This document shows positions 1 through 6,576 of a DNA stretch of 41,521 nt, one piece after another. Source of the stretch: Flemingiibacterium sp045586505 (GTDB lineage: Bacteria; Bacillota; Clostridia; Oscillospirales; CAG-272); assembly GCA_045586505.1 (NCBI GenBank), contig JAZNAL010000045.1, forward strand, positions 1 to 41,521. The letters run 5' to 3'. Position 1 is the first letter of the stretch. Every line of letters starts with the position of its first letter. The translations under genes were made by a program, and so were the position numbers. The notes beneath the pieces are model-generated. The model had not been told where the DNA came from and did no database searches. It worked only from the letters and a program-made list of their open reading frames with translations.

Positions 1-663
1 GTTGTTGGAATCGACCTCTTGAGTAAGTATAGCGAAGAACCGGTATACATTGTTAAAATAACCAATTCAATGACATGGAATCTTTTCATAGCCGACATCC
101 CAATTTTCGGATATAAAGAGGGAAAGTACAGTACCTGCAAAAACGATACACAGGACAGAGAAGAAACCGAAGCAAAAATCAACGCTCAAATGAGAAACAT
201 GTTTGATAATTCTAATTTCACTGAGATTTGGGCTCCGATTATTGCATTAATTCTGCAGGAACAGCACGGAACCTCATTGGTCATTTATTCGAGCGAAGAG
301 CGCGCAATGTCCGAGGCAAAAAGATTGGCAACCTGTCAAAGGGGATTTGCTTTTGAAGATACATATATTGATTTCTCCCAAAAAGACTTGAGAGAAAACA
401 ACCTGAAACAGCTCACAAGAATTGATGGAGGGTTCATTTTTGATGTCAGTGGAAAATGCTATGGTTACGGTTACATTTTTGACGGCACCGTTTCCGAGCC
501 AAATAAAGGAGAAATCGGTTTTGTAGGCAATTTTGGTCGAGGTTCAAGATATAATTCAATGAAATTATACGTTTCGACCCATGATGACTGTCTGGGCATT
601 GTGTTTTCTGATGATTACACCGTGGACGTATTCCCTGAATCAGATGTTTCAAAATCACAATAG
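1..663 (+). CDS. DisA_N / diadenylate-cyclase-like domain protein (5' end open)
   Basis: The frame is open to the left edge. The first start codon inside the window is TTG at 19 (214 aa from there), so the true start may lie outside. Numbered from that TTG, the chain shows the order expected of a DAC (DisA_N) nucleotide-binding domain: a strand with H83-G-T-S-L-V-I, then E-A-K-R-L near 98-102, then I-D-G-G at 135-138 (DGA motif position), then R-G-S-R-Y-N-S at 174-180 where classical cyclases have G-T-R-H-R, and a final strand with F-S-D-D-Y near 195. From memory, an R-G-x-R-Y-N-S version occurs in a divergent DisA_N group. Loss of the His suggests altered chemistry or a sensor role rather than proven c-di-AMP synthesis. 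No membrane segment is seen. It is AT-rich and upstream of a metallopeptidase gene. Domain call fairly sure, activity unknown. Confidence 0.7.
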   Translation, partial: VVGIDLLSKYSEEPVYIVKITNSMTWNLFIADIPIFGYKEGKYSTCKNDTQDREETEAKINAQMRNMFDNSNFTEIWAPIIALILQEQHGTSLVIYSSEERAMSEAKRLATCQRGFAFEDTYIDFSQKDLRENNLKQLTRIDGGFIFDVSGKCYGYGYIFDGTVSEPNKGEIGFVGNFGRGSRYNSMKLYVSTHDDCLGIVFSDDYTVDVFPESDVSKSQ

Positions 664-733
664 TGAAACGTCTGGCGTATTCTTATATCAAGAAGTAGAC
701 GAGCAAAAAAACAAAGTTTTTTTCAAAACCCCC

Positions 734-762
734 TTGACAACGGGCTCGTTCAATGATATAAT
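734..762 (+). promoter_or_regulatory. Consensus sigma-A promoter for the small ORF at 877
   Basis: TTGACA (734-739) and TATAAT (757-762) are separated by exactly 17 bp. Transcription should start near 769, right at the beginning of the 29-bp tandem repeats, so the repeats would lie in the 5' untranslated RNA. Confidence 0.8.
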
Positions 763-767
763 ATTAA

Positions 768-857
768 GGCGTATATGCAGAGGCACCTTGAATCAGGGCG
801 TATATGCAGAGGCACCTTGAATCAAGGCGTATACGCAGAGGGATCATTTGAATCCCG
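768..857 (+). repeat. 29-bp tandem repeat in a 5' leader
   Basis: Two near-identical 29-bp copies (768-796 and 797-825, differing in the last base) are followed by a degenerate third copy from 826. Each unit starts with a near-palindrome around GCGTATATGC; the third copy has the perfect palindrome GCGTATACGC. The array lies between the promoter and the ribosome binding site of the 67-aa ORF. There are no spacers, so this is not CRISPR. Possible roles are repeated operators or an RNA element; simple slippage is also possible. Confidence 0.8.
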
Positions 858-876
858 TTTGAAAGGATGGAGTACA

Positions 877-1080
877 ATGTATCATTTCAGCTATTCGCAA
901 AGCAAAGACAAGATGGCATTGATAAAGCGCCGCGGCTTTAGCAAACCTTCGCGAAAATCTTGCTTTGTGGACGAAAATCGCCACAGTTCACTCTTTAACC
1001 GAGAGACAATCAACAAAAGTGTGAATGAGCAGATTGATTTTATTTCTTCTCAATTAGAGGACGCACACAGAGAAAATTAA
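877..1080 (+). CDS. Small basic protein, 67 aa, unknown function
   Basis: ATG at 877 is preceded by AAAGGATGG at 862-870, a good ribosome binding site, so I prefer it to the in-frame start at 775, which would translate the tandem repeats. The product is basic in its first half (many Lys, Arg and Ser) and ends in an acidic, amphipathic stretch. No family is recognised and there is no membrane segment or cysteine pair. It is flanked by a consensus promoter and an intrinsic terminator, so it is probably a monocistronic transcript. Its position between the DAC-like gene and the metallopeptidase gene makes a link to them possible but unproven. Confidence 0.55.
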   Translation: MYHFSYSQSKDKMALIKRRGFSKPSRKSCFVDENRHSSLFNRETINKSVNEQIDFISSQLEDAHREN

Positions 1081-1135
1081 TTTCTGTTGAGCTTTCGTTG
1101 TTGAGAATTTATCAAAGCTTTCTATTAATTTAATG

Positions 1136-1170
1136 AGTTGGTCCAGAAATAATTTTGGGCCAACTTTTTT
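1136..1170 (+). terminator. Intrinsic terminator after the 67-aa ORF
   Basis: AGTTGGTCC (1136-1144) pairs with GGGCCAACT (1157-1165), with one G-U pair, followed by a run of T to 1170. The downstream 883-aa gene begins 43 bp later, so it depends on read-through or its own promoter, which I could not identify. Confidence 0.75.
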
Positions 1171-1212
1171 ATTCTCTTTTTATTATTGTCGAAAACGAAA
1201 GGTCTTGTTACT

Positions 1213-3864
1213 ATGAACGATTATCGCATTTTGATGATAGGCAAAAACGCCGCAAGCGAAAATGTTGCGGATAATACCATCACAGAGGATAAATATACTA
1301 TCTTCAATTCAAATTGTTATTTTGACTGGTTCCAGTTTTATAGTTTGAATTCAAGCGCTTCGTGCACGGTCGAAGAGAAAATGAATGCCTTCTACCAGAA
1401 ATACTCCTCTGAAAGAACATCTAGATCAAACAACAGTTTAGGTTACCATATCCAACAAAGTCTCATGTTGGTTTCTGACGGAAGATTGTCGTTTGAAGAA
1501 AATCTAGACTATGCGTCGCGCTTGTATTTGTCCCTAATAAGCTTGCCAATGTGGGATAATTGCAGTGATGCGGACAGATACGTTGAACTTCACAAAAATT
1601 GCTACGATATGATAGTTGCTTCTGTTCTGGAAAGCGGCTTGAAAGGAATCAGCGTATATCATTCGCTTGATCATTGTGATTTTATTATGGTTTGTAACGG
1701 TGATGAAGTAAATCTCGATCAATACATCCAACTTATAAAAACATTGAGAGAAAAAACAAGCGAGTCGGGAAACAAGTACATTCATGATATTACCAGCATT
1801 TATGGTTACAACAAGAACAAAATTGAAAGCAAAGAAACAGAGGAAAAATTAAACATTGTTGTAAGTCTAAGCAAGAAAAACATAGGTGAAACCCTCCCCC
1901 TTTTGAATGACAAAAACAAATGGGATCAAATAATGGATGCCATTGGGCGTTACGATTCTATTCTGGTTTCTAAAGAAATACAATGGAAGGATTTCGCACA
2001 AGTTTCTGAGGAACTTTCTAAATATACCGACCGTCTTTTTGCTTCTCGCATACACATTTGCATGCCTGCGGAATCGCAAAACGAGGGCGAGGGACAAACC
2101 CCGCCGTCCCCTTCCCGCGCAAAATCGAGTTTGATAACAGATATACAAAACAAATTCGAAACGCACATTAAAAGCATAACGCAAAAGATCAAGAGCTTCT
2201 TTGACGAGGATACTTCCAATCAAATTTGTTATGCACTACGAGAAATATATCATTCGGTATGCATTATGCTGGAAAGAGAGTTTTCAAAATACTTTATACT
2301 ATGCTTCTATGAATCATTCTGCCAATTACTGAAGTATATCGACGAAAAATTATTGATAGAAACCATTTCCAATGCCGATGAAAAATGCGACCTCTCAGAA
2401 AAGATCTATGATCTGCTAAATTCTTACTTTACTTATTTGAGAACACTATCTTCCAGTACACTTCATAACGAACGCAGATTTTTGCAAGCTGATCCCTGTC
2501 AACTGACCTATTTTGACATACCTCCAAAACTGATTGCTTTCTATACGGCGATTGCGAGCAACATGTCAAAAGAACTTACAAGCTCCAGCGATTGTTCAAG
2601 AGACAAGTCAAGATACACATTTTTAATTGTGCCGGATTTCAAGAAAGATGTATATGTAGATTCATTAACTAATAACAGAGATATGTTTAATGAAACGAAC
2701 ATTCTGGTAATCCATATCAACGAGAAAAGCATGTATGACATTTCTCGAACCACCAAAATCATTGCACACGAAATCGCACATCACGCAGGATTAAACGACC
2801 AAGCTCGTAAAGACAGAGCAAAATACTATATGCGATGTATAACAGCCAAGTGGTTGGCGGACATACTTAGTGAGCGCGAAAATTCAGCTTGTCATATTTT
2901 TGATACAGTAAACGCAGACCACCGGTATGATTTGTTCGTGCATCTGGTAAACGTGTTATGTGATTGCTTTACTGAGTACCAAGAAGAACGAGAACAAGAA
3001 GTAATCAGACCATTTAAGATCGACGAAAACATAAGCACGGCCAGTTGCGAATTGACAGACTACTATCTAATTAGTGCAGAGATCAAAAAATACTATTACT
3101 CGGACTTTTTCGTGGACGAATTCAAGAACAGAATATACCAATGCATTTTGTATCAACATTTTTGGGAATATTTCCTTGACAAATTAAAAGCAAGTCAATT
3201 TGATTATTGGCAGTGTTTTTACAAATATTTGGAAGAGGAAAGCGAAGACGCCTATTTCACTAGGCTTTCCCGAAAATTCCAAACAAAAGATTCCGATTTT
3301 ATACGCAATTATGTTTTCAATATTTTTTCAAATGAACTATGCAATCGATGCAAATGTTATGAAAACGTCGATGCAAATGCAATTTCACACGTCTTCAGAG
3401 AAGGTGTTGCCGATATGCAAATGTTGATTCTAACAACCCCTCGCGCTTATACAAAAGAGCAAATAATCGCTTCCTATGGCGCTTTGCATAACAGCGTTCG
3501 CATCAATCAAGGCGACCGTGCCGAAGGTGCGATCCCTTCAGATGAGAACCTGCGGAAAGAAGCTGTAACAAATTGTTTTAACAGTTTTGAAAACAGATGC
3601 ACTGGACTATTTTCTCCAGTGTCGAATGATTTTGAACACATTGCGCCACAATGCTTTGCATCATATTTGGTCGATCAAGCGTCTCAATATTTCCAAGAGA
3701 TATCAACGGTGAAGGCTTATTTACAAGGCAATGCGATCAGTGCGTTTGACTATGAAAACATGATAGGCTTGTTTGGGCGCCAAGATGTCGATATTAACGA
3801 TATTGTTAAAACCATGGATAAAACCATCTGCGAATACACACAGCATTTGATCGAAAACCAGTAA
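1213..3864 (+). CDS. Large protein with gluzincin-type zinc metallopeptidase signature
   Basis: ATG at 1213 is chosen because GAAAGG lies about 10 bp upstream; an in-frame TTG at 1186 is less likely. The product is 883 aa. H519-E-I-A-H523 is a zinc metallopeptidase motif, and R-E730-G-V-A-D734 further on fits the third ligand of a gluzincin (pattern E-x-x-A-D). The roughly 200 residues between them are longer than usual, so an insertion is implied. The N-terminal 300 residues contain two similar short units, one near 150-162 (L-D-H-C-D-F-I-M-V) and one near 243-252 (I-G-R-Y-D-S-I-L-V), which may be a duplicated small alpha/beta fold. A Pro/Ser-rich linker follows near 300. No signal peptide or membrane helix is seen, so it is probably cytosolic. 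AT-rich codon use matches the DAC-like gene. The substrate is unknown; a role in signalling or defence is inference. Confidence 0.75.
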   Translation: MNDYRILMIGKNAASENVADNTITEDKYTIFNSNCYFDWFQFYSLNSSASCTVEEKMNAFYQKYSSERTSRSNNSLGYHIQQSLMLVSDGRLSFEENLDYASRLYLSLISLPMWDNCSDADRYVELHKNCYDMIVASVLESGLKGISVYHSLDHCDFIMVCNGDEVNLDQYIQLIKTLREKTSESGNKYIHDITSIYGYNKNKIESKETEEKLNIVVSLSKKNIGETLPLLNDKNKWDQIMDAIGRYDSILVSKEIQWKDFAQVSEELSKYTDRLFASRIHICMPAESQNEGEGQTPPSPSRAKSSLITDIQNKFETHIKSITQKIKSFFDEDTSNQICYALREIYHSVCIMLEREFSKYFILCFYESFCQLLKYIDEKLLIETISNADEKCDLSEKIYDLLNSYFTYLRTLSSSTLHNERRFLQADPCQLTYFDIPPKLIAFYTAIASNMSKELTSSSDCSRDKSRYTFLIVPDFKKDVYVDSLTNNRDMFNETNILVIHINEKSMYDISRTTKIIAHEIAHHAGLNDQARKDRAKYYMRCITAKWLADILSERENSACHIFDTVNADHRYDLFVHLVNVLCDCFTEYQEEREQEVIRPFKIDENISTASCELTDYYLISAEIKKYYYSDFFVDEFKNRIYQCILYQHFWEYFLDKLKASQFDYWQCFYKYLEEESEDAYFTRLSRKFQTKDSDFIRNYVFNIFSNELCNRCKCYENVDANAISHVFREGVADMQMLILTTPRAYTKEQIIASYGALHNSVRINQGDRAEGAIPSDENLRKEAVTNCFNSFENRCTGLFSPVSNDFEHIAPQCFASYLVDQASQYFQEISTVKAYLQGNAISAFDYENMIGLFGRQDVDINDIVKTMDKTICEYTQHLIENQ

Positions 3865-3934
3865 CAGCTAAAAATCTCTAAGTCACCTTTTCTGCTTGCC
3901 CGATTTTATCAAATGCTTGCTTTCCACATCGCCC

Positions 3935-3968
3935 AAAAAAGGAACGGACTTCGTTCGTTCCTTTTTTT
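3935..3968 (+). terminator. Intrinsic terminator of the metallopeptidase gene
   Basis: AAAAAAGGAACG (3935-3946) pairs with CGTTCCTTTTTT (3956-3967) around a 9-base loop. The A- and T-runs on both sides make it able to work in both directions. It marks the right end of the AT-rich accessory segment. Confidence 0.8.
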
Positions 3969-4024
3969 AAGGAGAACACTTTTGCAAAAGGTGCCCCGTT
4001 ACGAAAAAAATCCGCTTTTTCCAT

Positions 4025-4052
4025 TTGTAAGAAAATCGATGCAGAGTATAAT
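4025..4052 (+). promoter_or_regulatory. Putative promoter of the decayed hydrolase gene
   Basis: TTGTAA (4025-4030), a 16-bp spacer and TATAAT (4047-4052). It lies just upstream of a ribosome-binding-like AAAAAGGA (4065-4072) and the membrane-anchor coding frame at 4077. Confidence 0.45.
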
Positions 4053-4076
4053 AAGGTATCCCCCAAAAAGGAACAT

Positions 4077-4484
4077 ACGTATAAAAACCAAAGCAAAAAA
4101 GAACCTGAAAATCGCGATCCCACCAACATCGCGCTATTGCTCGCTATTTGTATGATCGTCATGTATTTCGTTGCCGTTTTCATCTATAACGGTGACCTCA
4201 ACTAACGCTGTGAAGCGTCCCAAGCATACGCGCTCAGTACAGGTGTAAAGGGCTTTCAAAACAGCGACTGTGACGTGCTGTTTGTCCACGGGGCAAAAGA
4301 CGATACAATCCCCATAAAGTACGGCTACGATCTGTACGAAAAGAAGTTCGGGGAGGACGACCGCTTCACCTTCAAATACTACGAGGACCGCGACCACGAC
4401 GTGCTCCACGTGAGCGAGGACGTGCTGGACGTCGCCCTCATCGTGGAATGTGTCACCTTCTTCGACAACGCCATTGCCAAGTAA
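4077..4484 (+). pseudogene. Remnant of a membrane-anchored alpha/beta hydrolase
   Basis: One reading frame holds two recognisable ends of a protein. From 4077 it encodes a Lys-rich stretch followed by a single membrane helix (about I-A-L-L-L-A-I-C to F-I-Y), ending at TAA 4203-4205. After that stop the same frame encodes V-L-F-V-H-G-A-K-D-D-T-I-P and later E-D-R-D-H-D, the final Asp/His portion of an alpha/beta hydrolase, ending at 4484. The expected start codon position is ACG (4077-4079) although a ribosome binding site and promoter precede it. The catalytic middle, including the nucleophile, is absent. I read this as an internal deletion plus a lost start. Two unrelated fragments adjacent by chance are less likely because the frame is shared. 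Confidence 0.5.
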
Positions 4485-4549
4485 CGCACCGCCCAAAAGG
4501 GCAACGCCCCGTCACTTTCGCAAAAATGCCCAATTTTCGCCACATCTTA

Positions 4550-4578
4550 TTGACATTTTGTTCATAAACTGGTATACT
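4550..4578 (+). promoter_or_regulatory. Sigma-A promoter of the 81-aa membrane protein gene
   Basis: TTGACA (4550-4555), 17-bp spacer, TATACT (4573-4578); the ATG at 4612 follows after an AAAGGAG ribosome binding site. Confidence 0.75.
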
Positions 4579-4611
4579 GATAGTATCCAAGAAAGAAAGG
4601 AGATTTTTCTC

Positions 4612-4857
4612 ATGGATAAGAAAGTTGCACGTTTTCTGCTCACTTGGTTCCTTGGCTTCATTGGTAGTATGGTGATCAACCGCACCTCCCTGAAGGTCGA
4701 GGGCTACACCTCCCGCTCCGGCGCTTACTTCTGGCTCACATTCCTCACGCTCAGTATCTACCCGATGGTCGCTTCCATCTGGAACCTCGTTTACGATCCC
4801 GAGGCAGAGAAGAACATCGGCTACAAGCCCGACAAGGTAAAGGAAGCTAAGGAATAA
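4612..4857 (+). CDS. Small membrane protein, 81 aa
   Basis: ATG at 4612 follows AAAGGAG with proper spacing and a near-consensus promoter. The frame is open further upstream, but that part overlaps the promoter and is not coding. The product has two hydrophobic segments, about residues 7-22 and 38-62, separated by a short polar turn (N-R-T-S-L-K), and a charged tail ending in K-D-K-V-K-E-A-K-E. It resembles short two-helix membrane proteins common in Clostridia, without an assigned function. It is followed by a strong bidirectional terminator and is probably monocistronic. Confidence 0.75.
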   Translation: MDKKVARFLLTWFLGFIGSMVINRTSLKVEGYTSRSGAYFWLTFLTLSIYPMVASIWNLVYDPEAEKNIGYKPDKVKEAKE

Positions 4858-4864
4858 TTACATG

Positions 4865-4893
4865 AAAAAACACCCCCGTCAGGGGGTGTTTTT
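4865..4893. terminator. Bidirectional terminator between convergent genes
   Basis: AAAAAACACCCCC (4865-4876 region) pairs with GGGGGTGTTTTT around a 4-base loop. It serves both the 81-aa gene on the plus strand and nrnA on the minus strand. Confidence 0.85.
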
Positions 4894-4902
4894 ATTATTT
4901 CC

Positions 4903-5880
4903 TCACGCCTCGCCGTTTTGCGCCTTGTACGAAGCAACCAACGCATCCACTTCGGCAACAAGCACATGAAGTTCACGCGTGGAGGGGAGCGAGGCACCCG
5001 ACGCGTACTTGTGACCGCCACCGCCGTAGCGCTCCGCAAGATCATTGATTACAACATGGCGCGAGCGCAAGCGCACGCGCGCCGTGCCATCGTTATTCTC
5101 AATGCACACAAGCCACACGGGCGAGCCCTTGATGCCGCTCATCTCCACCACCGAGAGGGAGGCCTCCTCCTGCGTGATGCCAAAGCGCTTGATCGTATCC
5201 AGCGTAACAGTGAGATAAAGCACCCCGTTTGCCGACTTTTGGATGTTTTCCAGCACCCACGCGCGGAATTTTAGCGCCTCAAAACTGCCGAGATAAAGCT
5301 GCTCAAACATATATTCCGTATCCACGCCCACAGCAAGAAGCGCCGCCGCCAAGCGGAGCGTATCGGGCGACACACTCTCGAAACGGAAACGCCCCGAATC
5401 GTCCACGATGCCGGCATACAGGCAGGTCGCTGCCTCGGGGGTGATCGTGAGTTCCTCTCCAAAACTGAGAGCAAAGTCCGCCACCAACTCGCTCGCCGCC
5501 GCACACGTATGGTCTACCAACACAAGATCGCCATAGGGCTCTACGTTGGGGTGATGGTCGAGCTTCACAAGCTCGCGACAAATTTGATAGCGGGGGTTCG
5601 CAATGCGATCAAGATTGGCAGTATCTACCACGATGCCGAGCGCGCTCTCGTAAAAGGAGGGGGCCACCTCGCCATCCTCCTCACCGAGGAACGCCACGCG
5701 CGCAGAGTAGTCGCTATTGATCACGCGCACGTCCTTTTGGGGAAAGCTCGCGCGCAAAATGGCACGCAACCCAAGCGTGGCGCCTACCGCGTCGCCATCG
5801 GGGCGCTTGTGCCGCATGATCACGATGCGATCGTACGCCTTGATTTTCTCCAAAAGCGTTTGCTTTTGTGAAAGTTCCAT
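4903..5880 (-). CDS. nrnA: DHH/DHHA1 phosphoesterase, NrnA-type oligoribonuclease / pAp phosphatase
   Basis: The 325-aa product has the full DHH phosphoesterase signature: H24-K-R-P-D28-G-D30-A, V-V-D86-T-A, L-D-H109-H110-P-N, and the C-terminal DHHA1 motif G-G-G-G-H-K-Y-A-S-G near 286-295. The length matches NrnA of Bacillus type. The family degrades short oligoribonucleotides (nanoRNA) to mononucleotides and dephosphorylates 3'-phosphoadenosine 5'-phosphate, using Mn2+ in the cytosol. In organisms with cyclic dinucleotides, related enzymes also hydrolyse pApA or pGpG, which is of interest given the DAC-like domain at the left edge, though the two genes are not adjacent. It converges with the small membrane protein gene. 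Confidence 0.92.
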   Translation of the reverse strand: MELSQKQTLLEKIKAYDRIVIMRHKRPDGDAVGATLGLRAILRASFPQKDVRVINSDYSARVAFLGEEDGEVAPSFYESALGIVVDTANLDRIANPRYQICRELVKLDHHPNVEPYGDLVLVDHTCAAASELVADFALSFGEELTITPEAATCLYAGIVDDSGRFRFESVSPDTLRLAAALLAVGVDTEYMFEQLYLGSFEALKFRAWVLENIQKSANGVLYLTVTLDTIKRFGITQEEASLSVVEMSGIKGSPVWLVCIENNDGTARVRLRSRHVVINDLAERYGGGGHKYASGASLPSTRELHVLVAEVDALVASYKAQNGEA

Positions 5881-5996
5881 TGCCTTGCCCTCACTTTACT
5901 GGTGTTTTTCTTATTGTACCACATTCCGCGCAAAAAAGGAAGAGGACGCACAATTTTTACGCACAAAACTTTTTTCATTTTTTTGCCACTCCCCTC

Positions 5997-6025
5997 TTGA
6001 CAAGCCCGCGGCGTTATGGTAATAT
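5997..6025 (+). promoter_or_regulatory. Promoter of the first tRNA cluster
   Basis: TTGACA (5997-6002), 17-bp spacer, TAATAT (6020-6025), 28 bp before the first tRNA. Confidence 0.75.
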
Positions 6026-6052
6026 ATTTAAGTACGTTGAAAGACCACCTGT

Positions 6053-6126
<74 letters not shown>

Positions 6127-6132
6127 TTGTAC

Positions 6133-6209
6133 GCGCCTTTAGCTCAGCTGGATAGAGCAACTGCCTTCTAAGCAGTAGGTCGGGGGTTCGAGCCCCTCAA
6201 GGCGCGCCA
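6133..6209 (+). tRNA. tRNA-Arg (anticodon TCT)
   Basis: Acceptor GCGCCTT pairs with AAGGCGC, anticodon loop CTTCTAA, T-loop TTCGAGC, encoded CCA at 6207-6209. It reads AGA/AGG codons. Confidence 0.95.
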
Positions 6210-6227
6210 CTTTTTCAAATTGCATAT

Positions 6228-6305
6228 GGTGAGTGTAGCTCAGTTGGTTAGAGCGCCAGGTTGTGGCCCTGGAGGTCGTGGGTTCGACTCCCATCACCCA
6301 CCCCA
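6228..6305 (+). tRNA. tRNA-His (anticodon GTG)
   Basis: An extra 5' G (6228) can pair with C73, as expected for tRNA-His. Acceptor GTGAGTG faces CACCCAC with one A-C mismatch; anticodon loop TTGTGGC; encoded CCA at 6303-6305. Confidence 0.95.
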
Positions 6306-6341
6306 GAACGAAAAGGCACCTTCGGGTGCCTTTTTTCGTTC
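6306..6341 (+). terminator. Terminator of the first tRNA cluster
   Basis: GAACGAAAAGGCACC (6306-6320) pairs with GGTGCCTTTTTTCGTTC around a TTCG loop, a very stable hairpin with a T-run inside the 3' arm. Confidence 0.85.
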
Positions 6342-6347
6342 CGGGGC

Positions 6348-6495
6348 GGGTGATGGGCTTATGCACCCACGGCGTCTATCGCCGCCGTGGGTAGACGTCC
6401 ACCGATTTTCGCCGCAGGCGAAATGAAGGCGGTGCCGAACAAGGTGAGACGTCAGTGGCTTGCCATAGGCGAACTATGGCGACATCCCATCACCC
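6348..6495. repeat. Multi-branched palindromic element after tRNA cluster 1
   Basis: The outer arms GGGTGATGGG (6348-6357) and CCCATCACCC (6486-6495) are perfectly complementary. Inside are three further perfect or near-perfect stems: CCCACGGCG with CGCCGTGGG (6366-6391); GACGTCCACC with GGTGAGACGTC (6394-6403 and 6443-6453), which encloses TTTCGCC-gca-GGCGAAA (6407-6423); and GCCATAG with CTATGGC (6462-6480). The right outer arm repeats the 3' ends of the neighbouring tRNA-Gly and tRNA-His. There is no open reading frame worth calling. It could be a structured RNA, an immobile insertion element, or integration debris. Confidence 0.6.
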
Positions 6496-6533
6496 ACGTG
6501 CATTTGCGATCTTTGTCGCCACCCCATCCAAAA

Positions 6534-6568
6534 GAAAAGGGACAGACCGAAACGGTCTGTCCCTTTGT
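6534..6568 (-). terminator. Terminator of the lipoprotein gene
   Basis: AAAGGGACAGACC pairs with GGTCTGTCCCTTT around a 5-base loop, 10 bp past the minus-strand stop codon; the A-rich left flank becomes a T-run on the minus strand. Confidence 0.75.
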
Positions 6569-6576
6569 GTTAACAC

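Noticed and set aside
768..857. Tandem 29-bp repeats as a CRISPR array
   Set aside because: The units are directly adjacent with no spacers, and the last copy is degenerate and inside a gene leader.
3878..4183. A 101-residue minus-strand frame after the metallopeptidase gene
   Set aside because: It runs through a bidirectional terminator, lacks a ribosome binding site, and lies opposite the membrane-anchor frame of the decayed hydrolase gene.
6486..6498. Copy of the tRNA-His 3' end as a phage or island attachment site
   Set aside because: The match is only about 13 bp, there is no integrase nearby, and the sequence is better explained as one arm of the branched palindrome.
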